Shown: in pieces, positions 8,034 through 16,109 of the stretch
Layout of the letters: each line of letters starts with the position of its first letter
Position numbering within the stretch: position 1 is the first letter of the stretch
Assembly: GCA_037381085.1 (NCBI GenBank)
Contig: JARRRD010000050.1
Location: forward strand, 1 to 36,274
Source of the DNA: JARRRD01 sp037381085
GTDB taxonomy: Bacteria > Nitrospirota > Thermodesulfovibrionia > Thermodesulfovibrionales > UBA6898
Length of the DNA stretch: 36,274 nucleotides
Reading direction: 5' to 3'
Made by a program: the position numbers and the translations under genes
Notes under the pieces: model-generated
Databases searched by the model: none
What the model was told of the DNA's origin: nothing
The model's input: the letters and a program-made list of their open reading frames with translations, nothing else

Positions 8034-8549
8034 TGAAGTCCTCTCAGCACGGTAGCGCTGTCGGGGCGTCAGTTATCAGTCAGATCCCTTCCCGCGACTA
8101 GCTCACAGTACACTGCACGACCAGTGACCCAGAAAAAACTGTGGAGTATAAACGGAAATTACTTTTTAGAGGAAAGCACGCTGCGAAACCAACGTACCGG
8201 ATATCTTTCTCACTAGCCGGCTTTTCTGCCGCATCTTTCAAGGGACATTTCTTGGGCACCCTCTCCATGTCTTCCGAGTATTTTTTGCAAGTAGAAGACC
8301 CCTTCCTTGACTTTTTGCCCAGGAAAGCCGCTCTGAGGTTCGGCTGCGTGGCTGAAGAGTAGTTTGGCTGTGGCGCTGGCATGCGTGGCGATAAATGGGT
8401 CTCGCCTGCTGGGCCGGTTATTCTTACGCCTTACATGAAGTAGAAGATAGCGCCTATTCTTTCCTTTCGACATATCCGCTCACGGCCGAAAGAATTAAAA
8501 GAATCACGCTGTGGCCGGGCAATATCCACCACGCGCAAATAACCGGCCG
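8034..8549. other. Intergenic region with a distant 11-bp inverted repeat
   Basis: No gene is supported in these 516 bases. GGCCGGTTATT (8412-8422) is the exact reverse complement of AATAACCGGCC (8538-8548), with 115 bases between. The right arm ends just before the stop codon of the minus-strand repeat-protein gene. It could be a large 3' structure in that gene's transcript or a pair of old element ends. Confidence 0.35.
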
Positions 8550-10651
8550 TCACCTCTCAATATCGACACTGACGTAATCGAAATATAAATGGCCGTAATC
8601 TATATAGCCGTTCACATTCGTGTCGACTCCGAAATAAAATAAGTAAGGGCCTGCCGGCAGCCCCGCAAGATTAAGGACTTCGACGGGGGCAAGGTTAAAG
8701 AGAGGACCCTGAAAAGCGGGTCTAAAACCGGCTGAGGCCGAATACCAGAGTCCCGGAGGAGCAAAGTAATATAATCCCACAGGTGTGTCTGCGATTACCC
8801 ACCAGTCGGCATACGTCCCTGCTCCGTCGCCTGCGTCAAGGCTCAATGTAACTGAGAGTGTCTCCCCCTCGCGCAGGGTGATGGGTCCTTCAGAACTGTT
8901 CGCCTTTATGTCGGGACTGATCACGCGGTCTGACTGAAGTATTGAGCCGTACTGACCCACAACGACAAAGGTGCCGTTGCCGAAGGCCACCGAGGTAAGC
9001 ATATTCCGGGTACCGGAGTCTCTCTTCACCCACGTTGCCCCGTCGGCTGAAGTCATTATCAGTCCGAAGTCTCCCACGGCGACGAACGTTCCATCGGCAA
9101 AGGTTATCCCGTTTAATTCGGGAACTTCGGTCGAGGACGCCCTCGGTGTCCATGTCACTCCGTTTGGTGACGAAAAAATTGTGTTATCCCCCACGCCAAC
9201 TGCGACGAAGACGCCGTTGCCGAAGGCCACCCCTTTTAATGCAGTGCTGGCTGGCTTTGGTGAGCTCTGCACCCAGGTCGCCCCATCGGGCGAAAAAAAG
9301 AACGCGGAGCCGGCAGCGAGAAAGGTATTTTTCCCAAATGTTACCGCAGAGGCACCGAAGGGTTGCGCCGGCGGCGTTCTGACTGTCCATGTCGTACCAT
9401 CGGGAGAGGTGAGAATAGTATTTCCCACTGCTACAAACGTCCCGTTGCCAAATGCTACCCCGCTTAGTGAGATGCCCGACAACCTCAGCGTCCACGTCGT
9501 TCCGTCGGACGATGTCGCAAGCCCTAATGGTCCTACCATCATAAAGGTATCGTTAACAAACGTCACTGCACTGAAATACCCCGGAGATGTTCCAGTTGTC
9601 CATGTCGTTCCATCTGGTGAGCTAATAACGGTGTTATTGCCTCCCACTGCGACAAAAGTCCCATTGCCGAAGCCGATGCCACGGAGATCTTTATCTGTAG
9701 TCCTGGTTATTCTGGTAGTCCATGCTGTTAAATCTGGTGACGTTTCGATTATGCCGCCTTCGCCGACGCCTACAAATAACCCTTTTCCATAGGTCATGGC
9801 GTTAAAGGTGGGCCCTGTCCCGCTCCAAACAATCGTCCAGGTGGATCCATCGGGCGACGTCTCGATCCAGCCGTAACTGCTCCCGACAAAGAGTCCGTCT
9901 CCGAAGGTAAGGGTGCCAAGTCCTCCTCCAGAGACTTCCTCCCATGTGACACCGTCAGAGGATGCAATCGTCGAACCATCAATACATCCCAAAAAGCAAT
10001 TGGAAACAATTGAGGCCAGAAATTTCCCGTTACCAAAAGCTATCGATACTCCCCCAACGCCGACAACGCCCACTGGTACCACTTTCCATGTCACTGTGTC
10101 TGTAGAGGTCACTATGAATCTTCCGGCTGCGACAAAAGTATCATTGCCAAAAACCACCCTACCCAAAGAAGTGTCGGTCCCCGATACCCTCGATGTCCAG
10201 TTCAATCCGTCCGTCGAGGTCAGGATTGTCCCTTCAGCGCCGACGGCGACAAATGTCCCGTCTCCAAAGGTCACGCTGGAAAGAGACCTGCCCGTCCCCG
10301 ATGCCTCGGGCGTCCAGGACATCCCATCCGTTGATGTGACGACGGTCCCTGAATCTCCGACGGCACGAAAATACCATTGCCGTAAGCCACTCCGTAAAGA
10401 GTCTTCTTGGTGCCCGATGACCTTAACGTCCACGAAATGCCGTCCGAAGATGTAAAGATGGTCCCAAAATATCCGACGGCAATGAAGGTGCCGTTGCACA
10501 GGTTAACGTCATATAGAGCACTTCCCTGCGGCAGTGGATTCCTCCAGTGCCAGTTGTCAAGGGGTTCAGCACTTGAAGAAGAAGGTGCGAGGACTACCAG
10601 AGCTATGAGCAGAGAAAATACCGAACAAAGAAATGATTTTGCTGATTTCAT
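8550..10651 (-). pseudogene. Exported Asp-box repeat protein, interrupted by a one-base frameshift
   Basis: The true start is ATG 10651-10649 behind GGAGGGA, opening a signal peptide (MKSAKSFLCSVFSLLIALVV, cleavage near SSSA). The first repeat is in this frame up to YGNGIFV. The rest, from AVGDSGTVVTSTDGMSW, is in another frame ending at 8550. Adding one base at 10363-10365 (CGGCACG where sister repeats have CGGC-CACG) restores a single 700-residue protein. It has about 13 repeats of roughly 40 residues built on VAFGNGTFVAVG and the Asp-box-like TSPDGTTW, consistent with one or two beta-propellers. A C-terminal domain follows (YADWWVIADTPVGLYY, PYLFYFGVDTNVNGYID), shared with the divergent neighbour at 10853. 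The function is unknown; surface or periplasmic location is likely. It may be a real pseudogene or a sequence error. Confidence 0.8.
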
Positions 10652-10815
10652 GCCTGTCCCTCCGTCTTTCAGATATGAAAGATAACCCCGAACACTACCT
10701 CCAATCCAGCTGTGGTCCCGTTCCCCACGGATTAGAGTAACGTTAGCACAAAAATTTCGTACGTTCAAGAGGAAATGCAAGAGTCTTTTTTTGGGCATGA
10801 ACTCTCAAGCGGTGG

Positions 10816-10821
10816 TATAAT
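10816..10821 (+). promoter_or_regulatory. Perfect -10 box upstream of the 463-residue repeat protein
   Basis: TATAAT lies 31 bases before the ATG at 10853. A partial -35 candidate, TTGGGC (10791-10796), has a rather long 19-base spacer. It lies in the divergent region between the two Asp-box repeat genes. The -10 is exact; the -35 is poor, so an activator may be needed. Confidence 0.4.
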
Positions 10822-10852
10822 GATTTTAGGTTAAAGGGTCTGGTGGATAAGT

Positions 10853-12244
10853 ATGGGGACGGGGATGATGAAGACGGGTAGATTCGTTACAGTCCTTGCT
10901 TTTGTTGTGCTTTTCTTGGTTTCTCTGGCTGGCCATTCAGAAGCCAATCTTGGCATATGCGATGAAATCACCTTACCTGCAGAATTAGGTGCATTAGCAT
11001 TGGATAGTGCAGCCTTCGGAAACGGCAGATTCGTGGCCGCAGGAAGTTCTAATAACTCAGTACCGAGTAAAGGTGCAATTATATCATCGCCAGCTGGAAA
11101 GAACTGGGTCCTCGGTTCTTCGGGAGAATCTGATGCATTACGGGGAGTGGCCTATGGAAACGGCACTTTTGTTGCCGTTGGAGATTATGGCTCTGTTCTG
11201 ACGTCACCGGATGGGATGAATTGGACTGTCAGGGTTACAAAGTCATTTTATCAGCTGAAAGGCATAACTTATGGAAATGGCATGTTTGTTGCCGTTGGTG
11301 ATTATGGCCTTATTCTCACGTCACCGGATGGGGTGAACTGGATCGACAGATTTGCAGGAACAATTGGGTCGCTGAAGGGAGTAACTTATGGAGACGGTTT
11401 GTTCGTTGCTGTGGGAACCAATGGTGCAGTCGTGACATCCTTCGATGGCATAAATTGGTCTGCTGGTGGGATTTCCGGTATACCGGATTATTACGATTTA
11501 ACCGGAGTGGCTTATGGAAACGGCACCTTTGTAAGTATCGGAGATGTTTTTGGTTATCCGGGACTTTTAAGCTCTTATTCCATAGTAGTGACGTCACCTG
11601 ACGGGGTAAACTGGACATCTGTTAAATCAGGTGGTTATTACTATGGAGTAGCTTTTGGGAACGGCACCTTCGTCATAGCCGGCGTCGCCAATTACGGTAT
11701 AATTCTGACTTCTCCCGATGGTAAGATGTGGACCACGAGAGCTACCGATAGCACATTTTCGCCTTGGGCAATATCCTTCGGCAACAATACTTTTATCGCT
11801 GTTGGAGGCTATACGGGAGTCAGTACGATCCTTCAGTGTGACCCTCTTTCGGATCAGCCTTTTCCACAGATAAAAGCGAATCAATATATTTCTTCCTCTC
11901 CAAATGGTCTGCAGTTTACGGCCAATGACGTGCTTTCCATAACAGTCAGCCTCGAGGCCGTTGGCCTTTACGGCGTTGATGCAGACTGGTGGATTGTAGC
12001 AGACACTCCTTTTGGTTTGTACTACTATGGATATCCGACTTGGACGTATGCAGCCGACATAAATGATGTCAGACCTGTTTACCAGGGCCCTCTTTTTAGC
12101 TTTTCTCCAGTCGAAGTATTGAACATCTCAGGATTAGGGACTGGGTCGTATACCTTTTACTTCGGAATCGACACGGACATGAACGGCCGGATCGACTGGG
12201 ACAAATTGTACGTGGACGCCGTCGAGCTCAATATAGTCCAATAA
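10853..12244 (+). CDS. Exported Asp-box repeat protein, paralogue of the divergent gene
   Basis: A 463-residue protein with a signal peptide (KTGRFVTVLAFVVLFLVSLA). It has about six repeats of ~40 residues, each pairing GVAYGNGTFVAVGDYG with an Asp-box-like TSPDGVNW. A C-terminal domain of about 120 residues follows (ADWWIVADTPFGLYYYGY; SYTFYFGIDTDMNGRIDWDK). Asp-box repeats form beta-propellers in sialidases, VPS10 proteins and Ycf48-like assembly factors, but catalytic residues of those enzymes are not apparent. The C-terminal domain is nearly the same as in the divergent 700-residue neighbour, so the pair arose by duplication with repeat-number change. The start is ambiguous among ATG 10853, 10865 and 10868; none has a strong ribosome binding site. 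It is probably secreted or surface-bound; function unknown. Confidence 0.8.
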   Translation: MGTGMMKTGRFVTVLAFVVLFLVSLAGHSEANLGICDEITLPAELGALALDSAAFGNGRFVAAGSSNNSVPSKGAIISSPAGKNWVLGSSGESDALRGVAYGNGTFVAVGDYGSVLTSPDGMNWTVRVTKSFYQLKGITYGNGMFVAVGDYGLILTSPDGVNWIDRFAGTIGSLKGVTYGDGLFVAVGTNGAVVTSFDGINWSAGGISGIPDYYDLTGVAYGNGTFVSIGDVFGYPGLLSSYSIVVTSPDGVNWTSVKSGGYYYGVAFGNGTFVIAGVANYGIILTSPDGKMWTTRATDSTFSPWAISFGNNTFIAVGGYTGVSTILQCDPLSDQPFPQIKANQYISSSPNGLQFTANDVLSITVSLEAVGLYGVDADWWIVADTPFGLYYYGYPTWTYAADINDVRPVYQGPLFSFSPVEVLNISGLGTGSYTFYFGIDTDMNGRIDWDKLYVDAVELNIVQ

Positions 12245-12751
12245 AGATAGATAGTCATTCTTAGATCAACCGCTGCAACTACGTCCTTGTCGGTCGAAGT
12301 TTCTTTCGGAAATCAGCAGTAGTTTCGATTTGCAAGACCTATCGATAAGTCGGTGACAACCAAACTGCTCAATGAACAAGGCTGTAACTTTCTCCATTGT
12401 CGGCCGTCAATGAATGTTGCTTCCGGTATTTCACGCCGGTGAAAGAGGACGCCGAAATCGTCTCAAAGCCAGGCTGCATGCCTGAGGCCCGGCTGATCAG
12501 TCAAGTTGCATGGCGAAGTCCTCAGTTTCGCGGAGACGCAACCCCCGTCATGTACTGTGAGAACATATCAAGGGTCCGACTACCTGATAGCCCTCGTGTA
12601 TTGACAAATAAGAAACTTGCTACCCATAGAAAAGACTCAATCTTCAACACCGAAAAGGACCAGTTGCTCACTTTCACCCCGCGGGGGCGGCTCCGGACGA
12701 TGTGTTATAATGTCTAAAGCCACGATTTTAGAATGAAGAAAGGAGGTAATT
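12245..12751. other. Intergenic region with an orphan open frame
   Basis: A plus-strand TTG-initiated frame (12397-12717, 106 codons) includes the text YFTPVKEDAEIVSKPGCMPE and GDATPVMYCENISRV. It has no good ribosome binding site, and I cannot name a family. It could be the relic of a mobile-element gene. The strong ribosome binding site AAAGGAGGTAATT near 12739-12751 belongs to the OsmC gene. Confidence 0.3.
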
Positions 12752-13243
12752 GTGGAAACAAAAGACGAAAAGGAAGTCGAAACTCTTGAAGAGTCACTCG
12801 AGGGATACAAGGAAAAGATAGCCCCTGTCAACAAGGGCTGGATTACGTGGGACAAGGACCTGATCTTCCTCGGCCGGACCCCGAGGGGATATGAACTGGA
12901 CTTCGACGCACAGGCCCAATGGGGATGCATCCCCACAGAGAGCCTCTTGCTGAGCGTAGCCGGGTGCATGTCAATCGACTGTGTCTCGTTTCTGAAAAAG
13001 ATGAAGGCCGAGATAACGAAGTTCAGGATCGACATAGCCGGGGAAAGAAACCCGACTCCTCCCCAGTACTACAAGCGGATCGAGATGAAGATCAGTATCG
13101 CCGGCACGAATATCACACCGAAGAAGATGGACCGCGTGATTTCTCTCTCCCAGGAGAAGTACTGCTCTGTTTACCACTCCCTCAGAAAGGACCTGGAGGT
13201 CAAGGTCACCTATGATATCGAAGAGGCTGAAAAAGAGAGCTGA
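12752..13243 (+). CDS. OsmC/Ohr-family protein
   Basis: A 163-residue protein starting at GTG 12752 behind an ideal AAAGGAGGT. OsmC-fold proteins are dimeric thiol peroxidases that reduce organic hydroperoxides with two cysteines, although many relatives have other or unknown roles. The family pattern is visible: PTESLLLSVAGCMSIDCVSF holds Cys72 and Cys77 at the start of the long core helix, and EKYCSVYHSL holds Cys138. GYELDFDAQAQWG precedes it, as in other members. Both reactive positions are kept, so peroxidase activity is plausible. It stands alone, convergent with the bc-complex operon, with only 28 bases between their stop codons. Confidence 0.85.
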   Translation: METKDEKEVETLEESLEGYKEKIAPVNKGWITWDKDLIFLGRTPRGYELDFDAQAQWGCIPTESLLLSVAGCMSIDCVSFLKKMKAEITKFRIDIAGERNPTPPQYYKRIEMKISIAGTNITPKKMDRVISLSQEKYCSVYHSLRKDLEVKVTYDIEEAEKES

Positions 13244-13271
13244 AAGCTGAAGGCCGGCAGCCGGACTCTCA

Positions 13272-14612
13272 TTACCTCTGTCTGCGCGCCCAGGCCCCGG
13301 CAGCCAGCAGCGACGCGATCACAAACAATCCCAGGACAATAAAGAAGAAGGTCTCAGGCTCCAGACCGGGATCGATGATCTTTGCCCGGTCCACGCCGTT
13401 CAACTGGAGTATATATGCCTCGAGGTTTGCGATCTCCTGCTGCGTAAGTGAACGGCTGTCACCCCATGCAGGCATGTGCAGGGCCGGATGCGGACCCGAC
13501 GGCATGGAGCCGTGCTGTATCAGCTTGTCGATATGCTCCACAAAGATCTTCGGGTCCGGGTTATAGAGCTTCCTGTCGATAGGATTGAGCGGTGGAACTG
13601 TCCCGTCATCCGACCCCGGGTTGGGGACATTGTCTTTTCCCTCCGGTCCATGGCAGGAAATGCACTGCTCCTTGAACAGGTCTGCGCCGTTTTCAGCGCT
13701 GCCGATGATGAAGGCGGCCTTGCCGACCTCTTCCGACAGGGCCTTCTGCTCGGTGGGCGGCTCCGCAGTACCTGCAGCGGATGAAGCCTTATGCTTCACT
13801 TCCTTGGCCTGTTTTGCCTTTTTTGCCGCGACCTTCTTGGACGGTTTCTTCGCCATCCCCGGGCTTTTGGCCGGGGGAGGAGAGACTCCTCCTGACAGGC
13901 TCTTCAGATAAGAGGCAAGGTGGCCGATCTTTTCATTGCCCAGCCTTGAAAAGGACGGCATTATGGAATTCGGGAAGTGGGACTTCGGGTTTCTTATCTG
14001 GTCCTCTATCCACTGCCTGCTCTTGTCCTTGAGCGTATTGCCGGAAAGCTCGGGTCCGACTGAACCTCCCTTGCCGAATACCTTGTGACAGCCGGTGCAT
14101 CCTTCGGTCTGGAAGAGCTTCTTCCCCTTTTCTATTCCGGGCGTCTTCTTGCCCGCTTCAGGTGTCGCCATGGTTTCAGGTGCCTTGCCCTCTGCAATAC
14201 TCATCAGGTAGGAGACGAGGTCATTGAGGTCCTTCTTGCCCATAGCGGTAAACTCCGTCATACCCGTGTTGGGACCCATGCTCGGGAAATGAGAAGTGGA
14301 ATGCGTAATCTGGTCCATGAGCCACTTTCGGCTCTTTCCCTTCAGGGCTGTAGCAGTCAATTCAGGACCGACCGATCCGCCCTTGCCGTTGACCTTGTGG
14401 CAGCCGAGACATCCGCTCTTCTGAAAGATCTTCTCTCCTCTTAGCACCTCGGGAGAGACCTGGGGCGCAGCCTTCTTTACCTCCTTCTTCTTGGCCACGG
14501 CGGGCTGTGCCAGGCCGGGGCTGAGGTAGCCGCGGGAACACCTGCGGCGCCTATCGGCTCGAGGGGGCCCTTGAAATACTTGAGGGCCTGGTAGACAAAA
14601 AGAAAGTTCCAT
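13272..14612 (-). CDS. Triheme cytochrome c of the bc-type complex
   Basis: The frame has three CxxCH motifs (CLGCH, CTGCH, CISCH). The first two sit in duplicated modules (GxxIFQKSGCLGCHKVNGKG and GKKLFQTEGCTGCHKVFGKG). A Lys/Ala-rich linker and a third heme domain with HMPAWGD follow, then a C-terminal membrane helix (FFFIVLGLFVIASLLAAGAW). It should pass electrons from the Rieske protein to a periplasmic carrier. The first ~35 codons overlap the cytochrome b gene in another frame and read as Arg-rich nonsense, so the annotated N-terminus is not credible. Sensible sequence begins at GLAQPAVAKKKEVKK. No start codon with a ribosome binding site is seen there. The domain is probably fused to, or was cut from, the cytochrome b end. 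Confidence 0.8.
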   Translation of the reverse strand: MELSFCLPGPQVFQGPPRADRRRRCSRGYLSPGLAQPAVAKKKEVKKAAPQVSPEVLRGEKIFQKSGCLGCHKVNGKGGSVGPELTATALKGKSRKWLMDQITHSTSHFPSMGPNTGMTEFTAMGKKDLNDLVSYLMSIAEGKAPETMATPEAGKKTPGIEKGKKLFQTEGCTGCHKVFGKGGSVGPELSGNTLKDKSRQWIEDQIRNPKSHFPNSIMPSFSRLGNEKIGHLASYLKSLSGGVSPPPAKSPGMAKKPSKKVAAKKAKQAKEVKHKASSAAGTAEPPTEQKALSEEVGKAAFIIGSAENGADLFKEQCISCHGPEGKDNVPNPGSDDGTVPPLNPIDRKLYNPDPKIFVEHIDKLIQHGSMPSGPHPALHMPAWGDSRSLTQQEIANLEAYILQLNGVDRAKIIDPGLEPETFFFIVLGLFVIASLLAAGAWARRQR

Positions 14613-15424
14613 TCCGGCTTGGGGACATAGGTCGTGTTTATTGTATCGGCCATGCCGGCAAAGGGCACCGGGAAATAGACACAGAGGGCTATGAGTATAA
14701 GCATGACCACAGTGGCCACCGTCAGGTCCTTAAACGCCTGGTCGGGCCAGAACGGTCCGGTCTTCTTCTGCTTTTCCTTGTCCCATGGACCGCCGACCCC
14801 CGACGTCCTGAAAGAAGCGATGTGCATGCCGATAAAGAGTGCCAGGAGCGGTACGAACACGCCTACGTGGAAGGCGAAGAAACGGGAGAGGGTGAGCTGG
14901 CTCATTGTGTGGCCGCCCCGCAGGAGTATCTCCATCAGTCCCCCTACAATGGGCACTTCGCCGGCGATACTCGTCCCCACTTCACCAGCGTAATATCCCT
15001 TCTGGTCCCATATCAGGGGTGCACCGGTGAAACTCAGCGCCATGACGGTAAGGAGCAGGGCGATACCTATGAACCACGTCAAAGGCGTTTTCTTGTAAGC
15101 CCCCCAGGTATAGACGCGCACCATGTGCAGTGCAACAAGGAAGACCATTGCGCTGGCGCCCCAGTAATGCATGTTGTGGATGAGCCATCCGAAGGGCACC
15201 TCGGTCCTGAGATAGCTTACGCTGTTATAGGCGTGGTCGATGGTCGGGACATAATAGAAGAGCTGCAGTATGCCCGTAACTACCTGAAGGCCAAAGATCA
15301 CCATTATGGAACTGCCGATGGTGTAGGCAAAGCTCGACCCGCCGGGAATGTCCTCTTTCAGCAGAAGGTCTCTGAGCTGATAGAAGGGCCATCTGTCGGT
15401 AAACCATTTTATCAGAAAATTCAT
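14477..15424 (-). CDS. petB: Cytochrome b of a b6/bc-type complex, lacking its last helices
   Basis: A 315-residue membrane protein that oxidises menaquinol and recycles electrons through two b hemes. Four N-terminal helices carry the heme ligands His86/His100 and His186/His201; the 15-residue gap in the second pair is the cytochrome b6 spacing. A fifth helix (TVVMLILIALCVYFPV) and the Qo-site loop PEWN (270-273; usually PEWY) follow. After KYFKGPLEPIGAAGVPA the two remaining subunit-IV helices are absent, and the frame ends in Arg/Pro-rich sequence. One extra C in the CCCC run near 14517-14520 would join it to the cytochrome c frame as a single 717-residue protein. The chain would then already be on the periplasmic side, as the heme c domains need. 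It follows the Rieske gene by 9 bases. The start has only a weak TAGGGA site. Confidence 0.85.
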   Translation of the reverse strand: MNFLIKWFTDRWPFYQLRDLLLKEDIPGGSSFAYTIGSSIMVIFGLQVVTGILQLFYYVPTIDHAYNSVSYLRTEVPFGWLIHNMHYWGASAMVFLVALHMVRVYTWGAYKKTPLTWFIGIALLLTVMALSFTGAPLIWDQKGYYAGEVGTSIAGEVPIVGGLMEILLRGGHTMSQLTLSRFFAFHVGVFVPLLALFIGMHIASFRTSGVGGPWDKEKQKKTGPFWPDQAFKDLTVATVVMLILIALCVYFPVPFAGMADTINTTYVPKPEWNFLFVYQALKYFKGPLEPIGAAGVPAATSAPAWHSPPWPRRRR

Positions 15425-15433
15425 ATGGTTTCC

Positions 15434-15964
15434 CTATACCCGGACCTTTTCAGATATGCCCACTTTAAACCGCTCCCATTCAACGTAGAGCACTCCGTTT
15501 TCGATCCTGTGAGGCAGGGTATCCAAGGGGCGAGGAGCGGGGCCGCCGACCACCTTTCCGTCTATGGTAAAAACGCTTCCATGGCATGGACATTCAAAAT
15601 GCCCTGTTTGAGCGTCCCACTTGAAGTGGCAGCCCAGGTGAGTACAGATGGGCGAAAAAACCGTGAATTCTGTCTGCGAGTGCCTGATGACCCAGACCGA
15701 ACGGGTGACCTTCTGATTGAGATAGGCGTCTGTCGAGAGTATTTCGAAATTCATGTCCTCAGGCTGCATGAGGGCGAGAGAAGTTACGTCGCCCACCTCG
15801 CTCCACTCCAGCTTCCTGAGAGGTGCCTTGGTAAAGATCGCCCTGAGGGAAGGGATCCCAAGCACCGCACCGCCGAGTGCGGCGAAGACCCCGATGAGTG
15901 CCTTGAAGAATTTCCTGCGGGTTACCGTTCCGTCACTCTGATCTGCGCGAGAATCGTGGTCCAT
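15434..15964 (-). CDS. Rieske iron-sulfur protein of the bc-type complex
   Basis: A 176-residue protein, first gene of the bc operon. A twin-arginine signal/anchor (TRRKFFKALIGVFAALGGAV) is followed by the [2Fe-2S] domain with both ligand boxes, CTHLGC and CPCHGS, each giving one Cys and one His, and the extra pair of cysteines for the disulfide. It takes the first electron from quinol at the Qo site and gives it to cytochrome c. PRPLDTLP after the second box is typical of the family. The start is supported by GGGAGGT a few bases before the ATG. No missing residue is seen. A perfect TTGACA lies at 16013-16008 upstream but has no good -10. Confidence 0.93.
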   Translation of the reverse strand: MDHDSRADQSDGTVTRRKFFKALIGVFAALGGAVLGIPSLRAIFTKAPLRKLEWSEVGDVTSLALMQPEDMNFEILSTDAYLNQKVTRSVWVIRHSQTEFTVFSPICTHLGCHFKWDAQTGHFECPCHGSVFTIDGKVVGGPAPRPLDTLPHRIENGVLYVEWERFKVGISEKVRV

Positions 15965-16109
15965 GAGACCTCCCTGATATTCTTTGCAGAATGAAGAAGA
16001 CAGGCAATGTCAAAACTCCGGGCCGTAAACATAAAAGACACAAGTCCATTTTTCAATAGCTTAGCATATAATTCTGCAGAGTCAAGACAGCAGGTGATTT
16101 TCTTTAGGC

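Noticed and set aside
8971..9792. 273-codon plus-strand open frame
   Set aside because: It is antisense to the repeat region of the Asp-box gene; its Pro/Thr/Val repeats are the complement of the Asp-box repeats and it has no ribosome binding site.
8550..12244. CRISPR-like array because of regular repeats
   Set aside because: The periodicity is about 120 bases, varies in sequence and is in frame with protein repeats; there are no short identical repeats with unique spacers.
14822..15994. 390-codon plus-strand open frame
   Set aside because: It lies opposite the intact cytochrome b and Rieske genes and has no domain of its own; an effect of codon bias.
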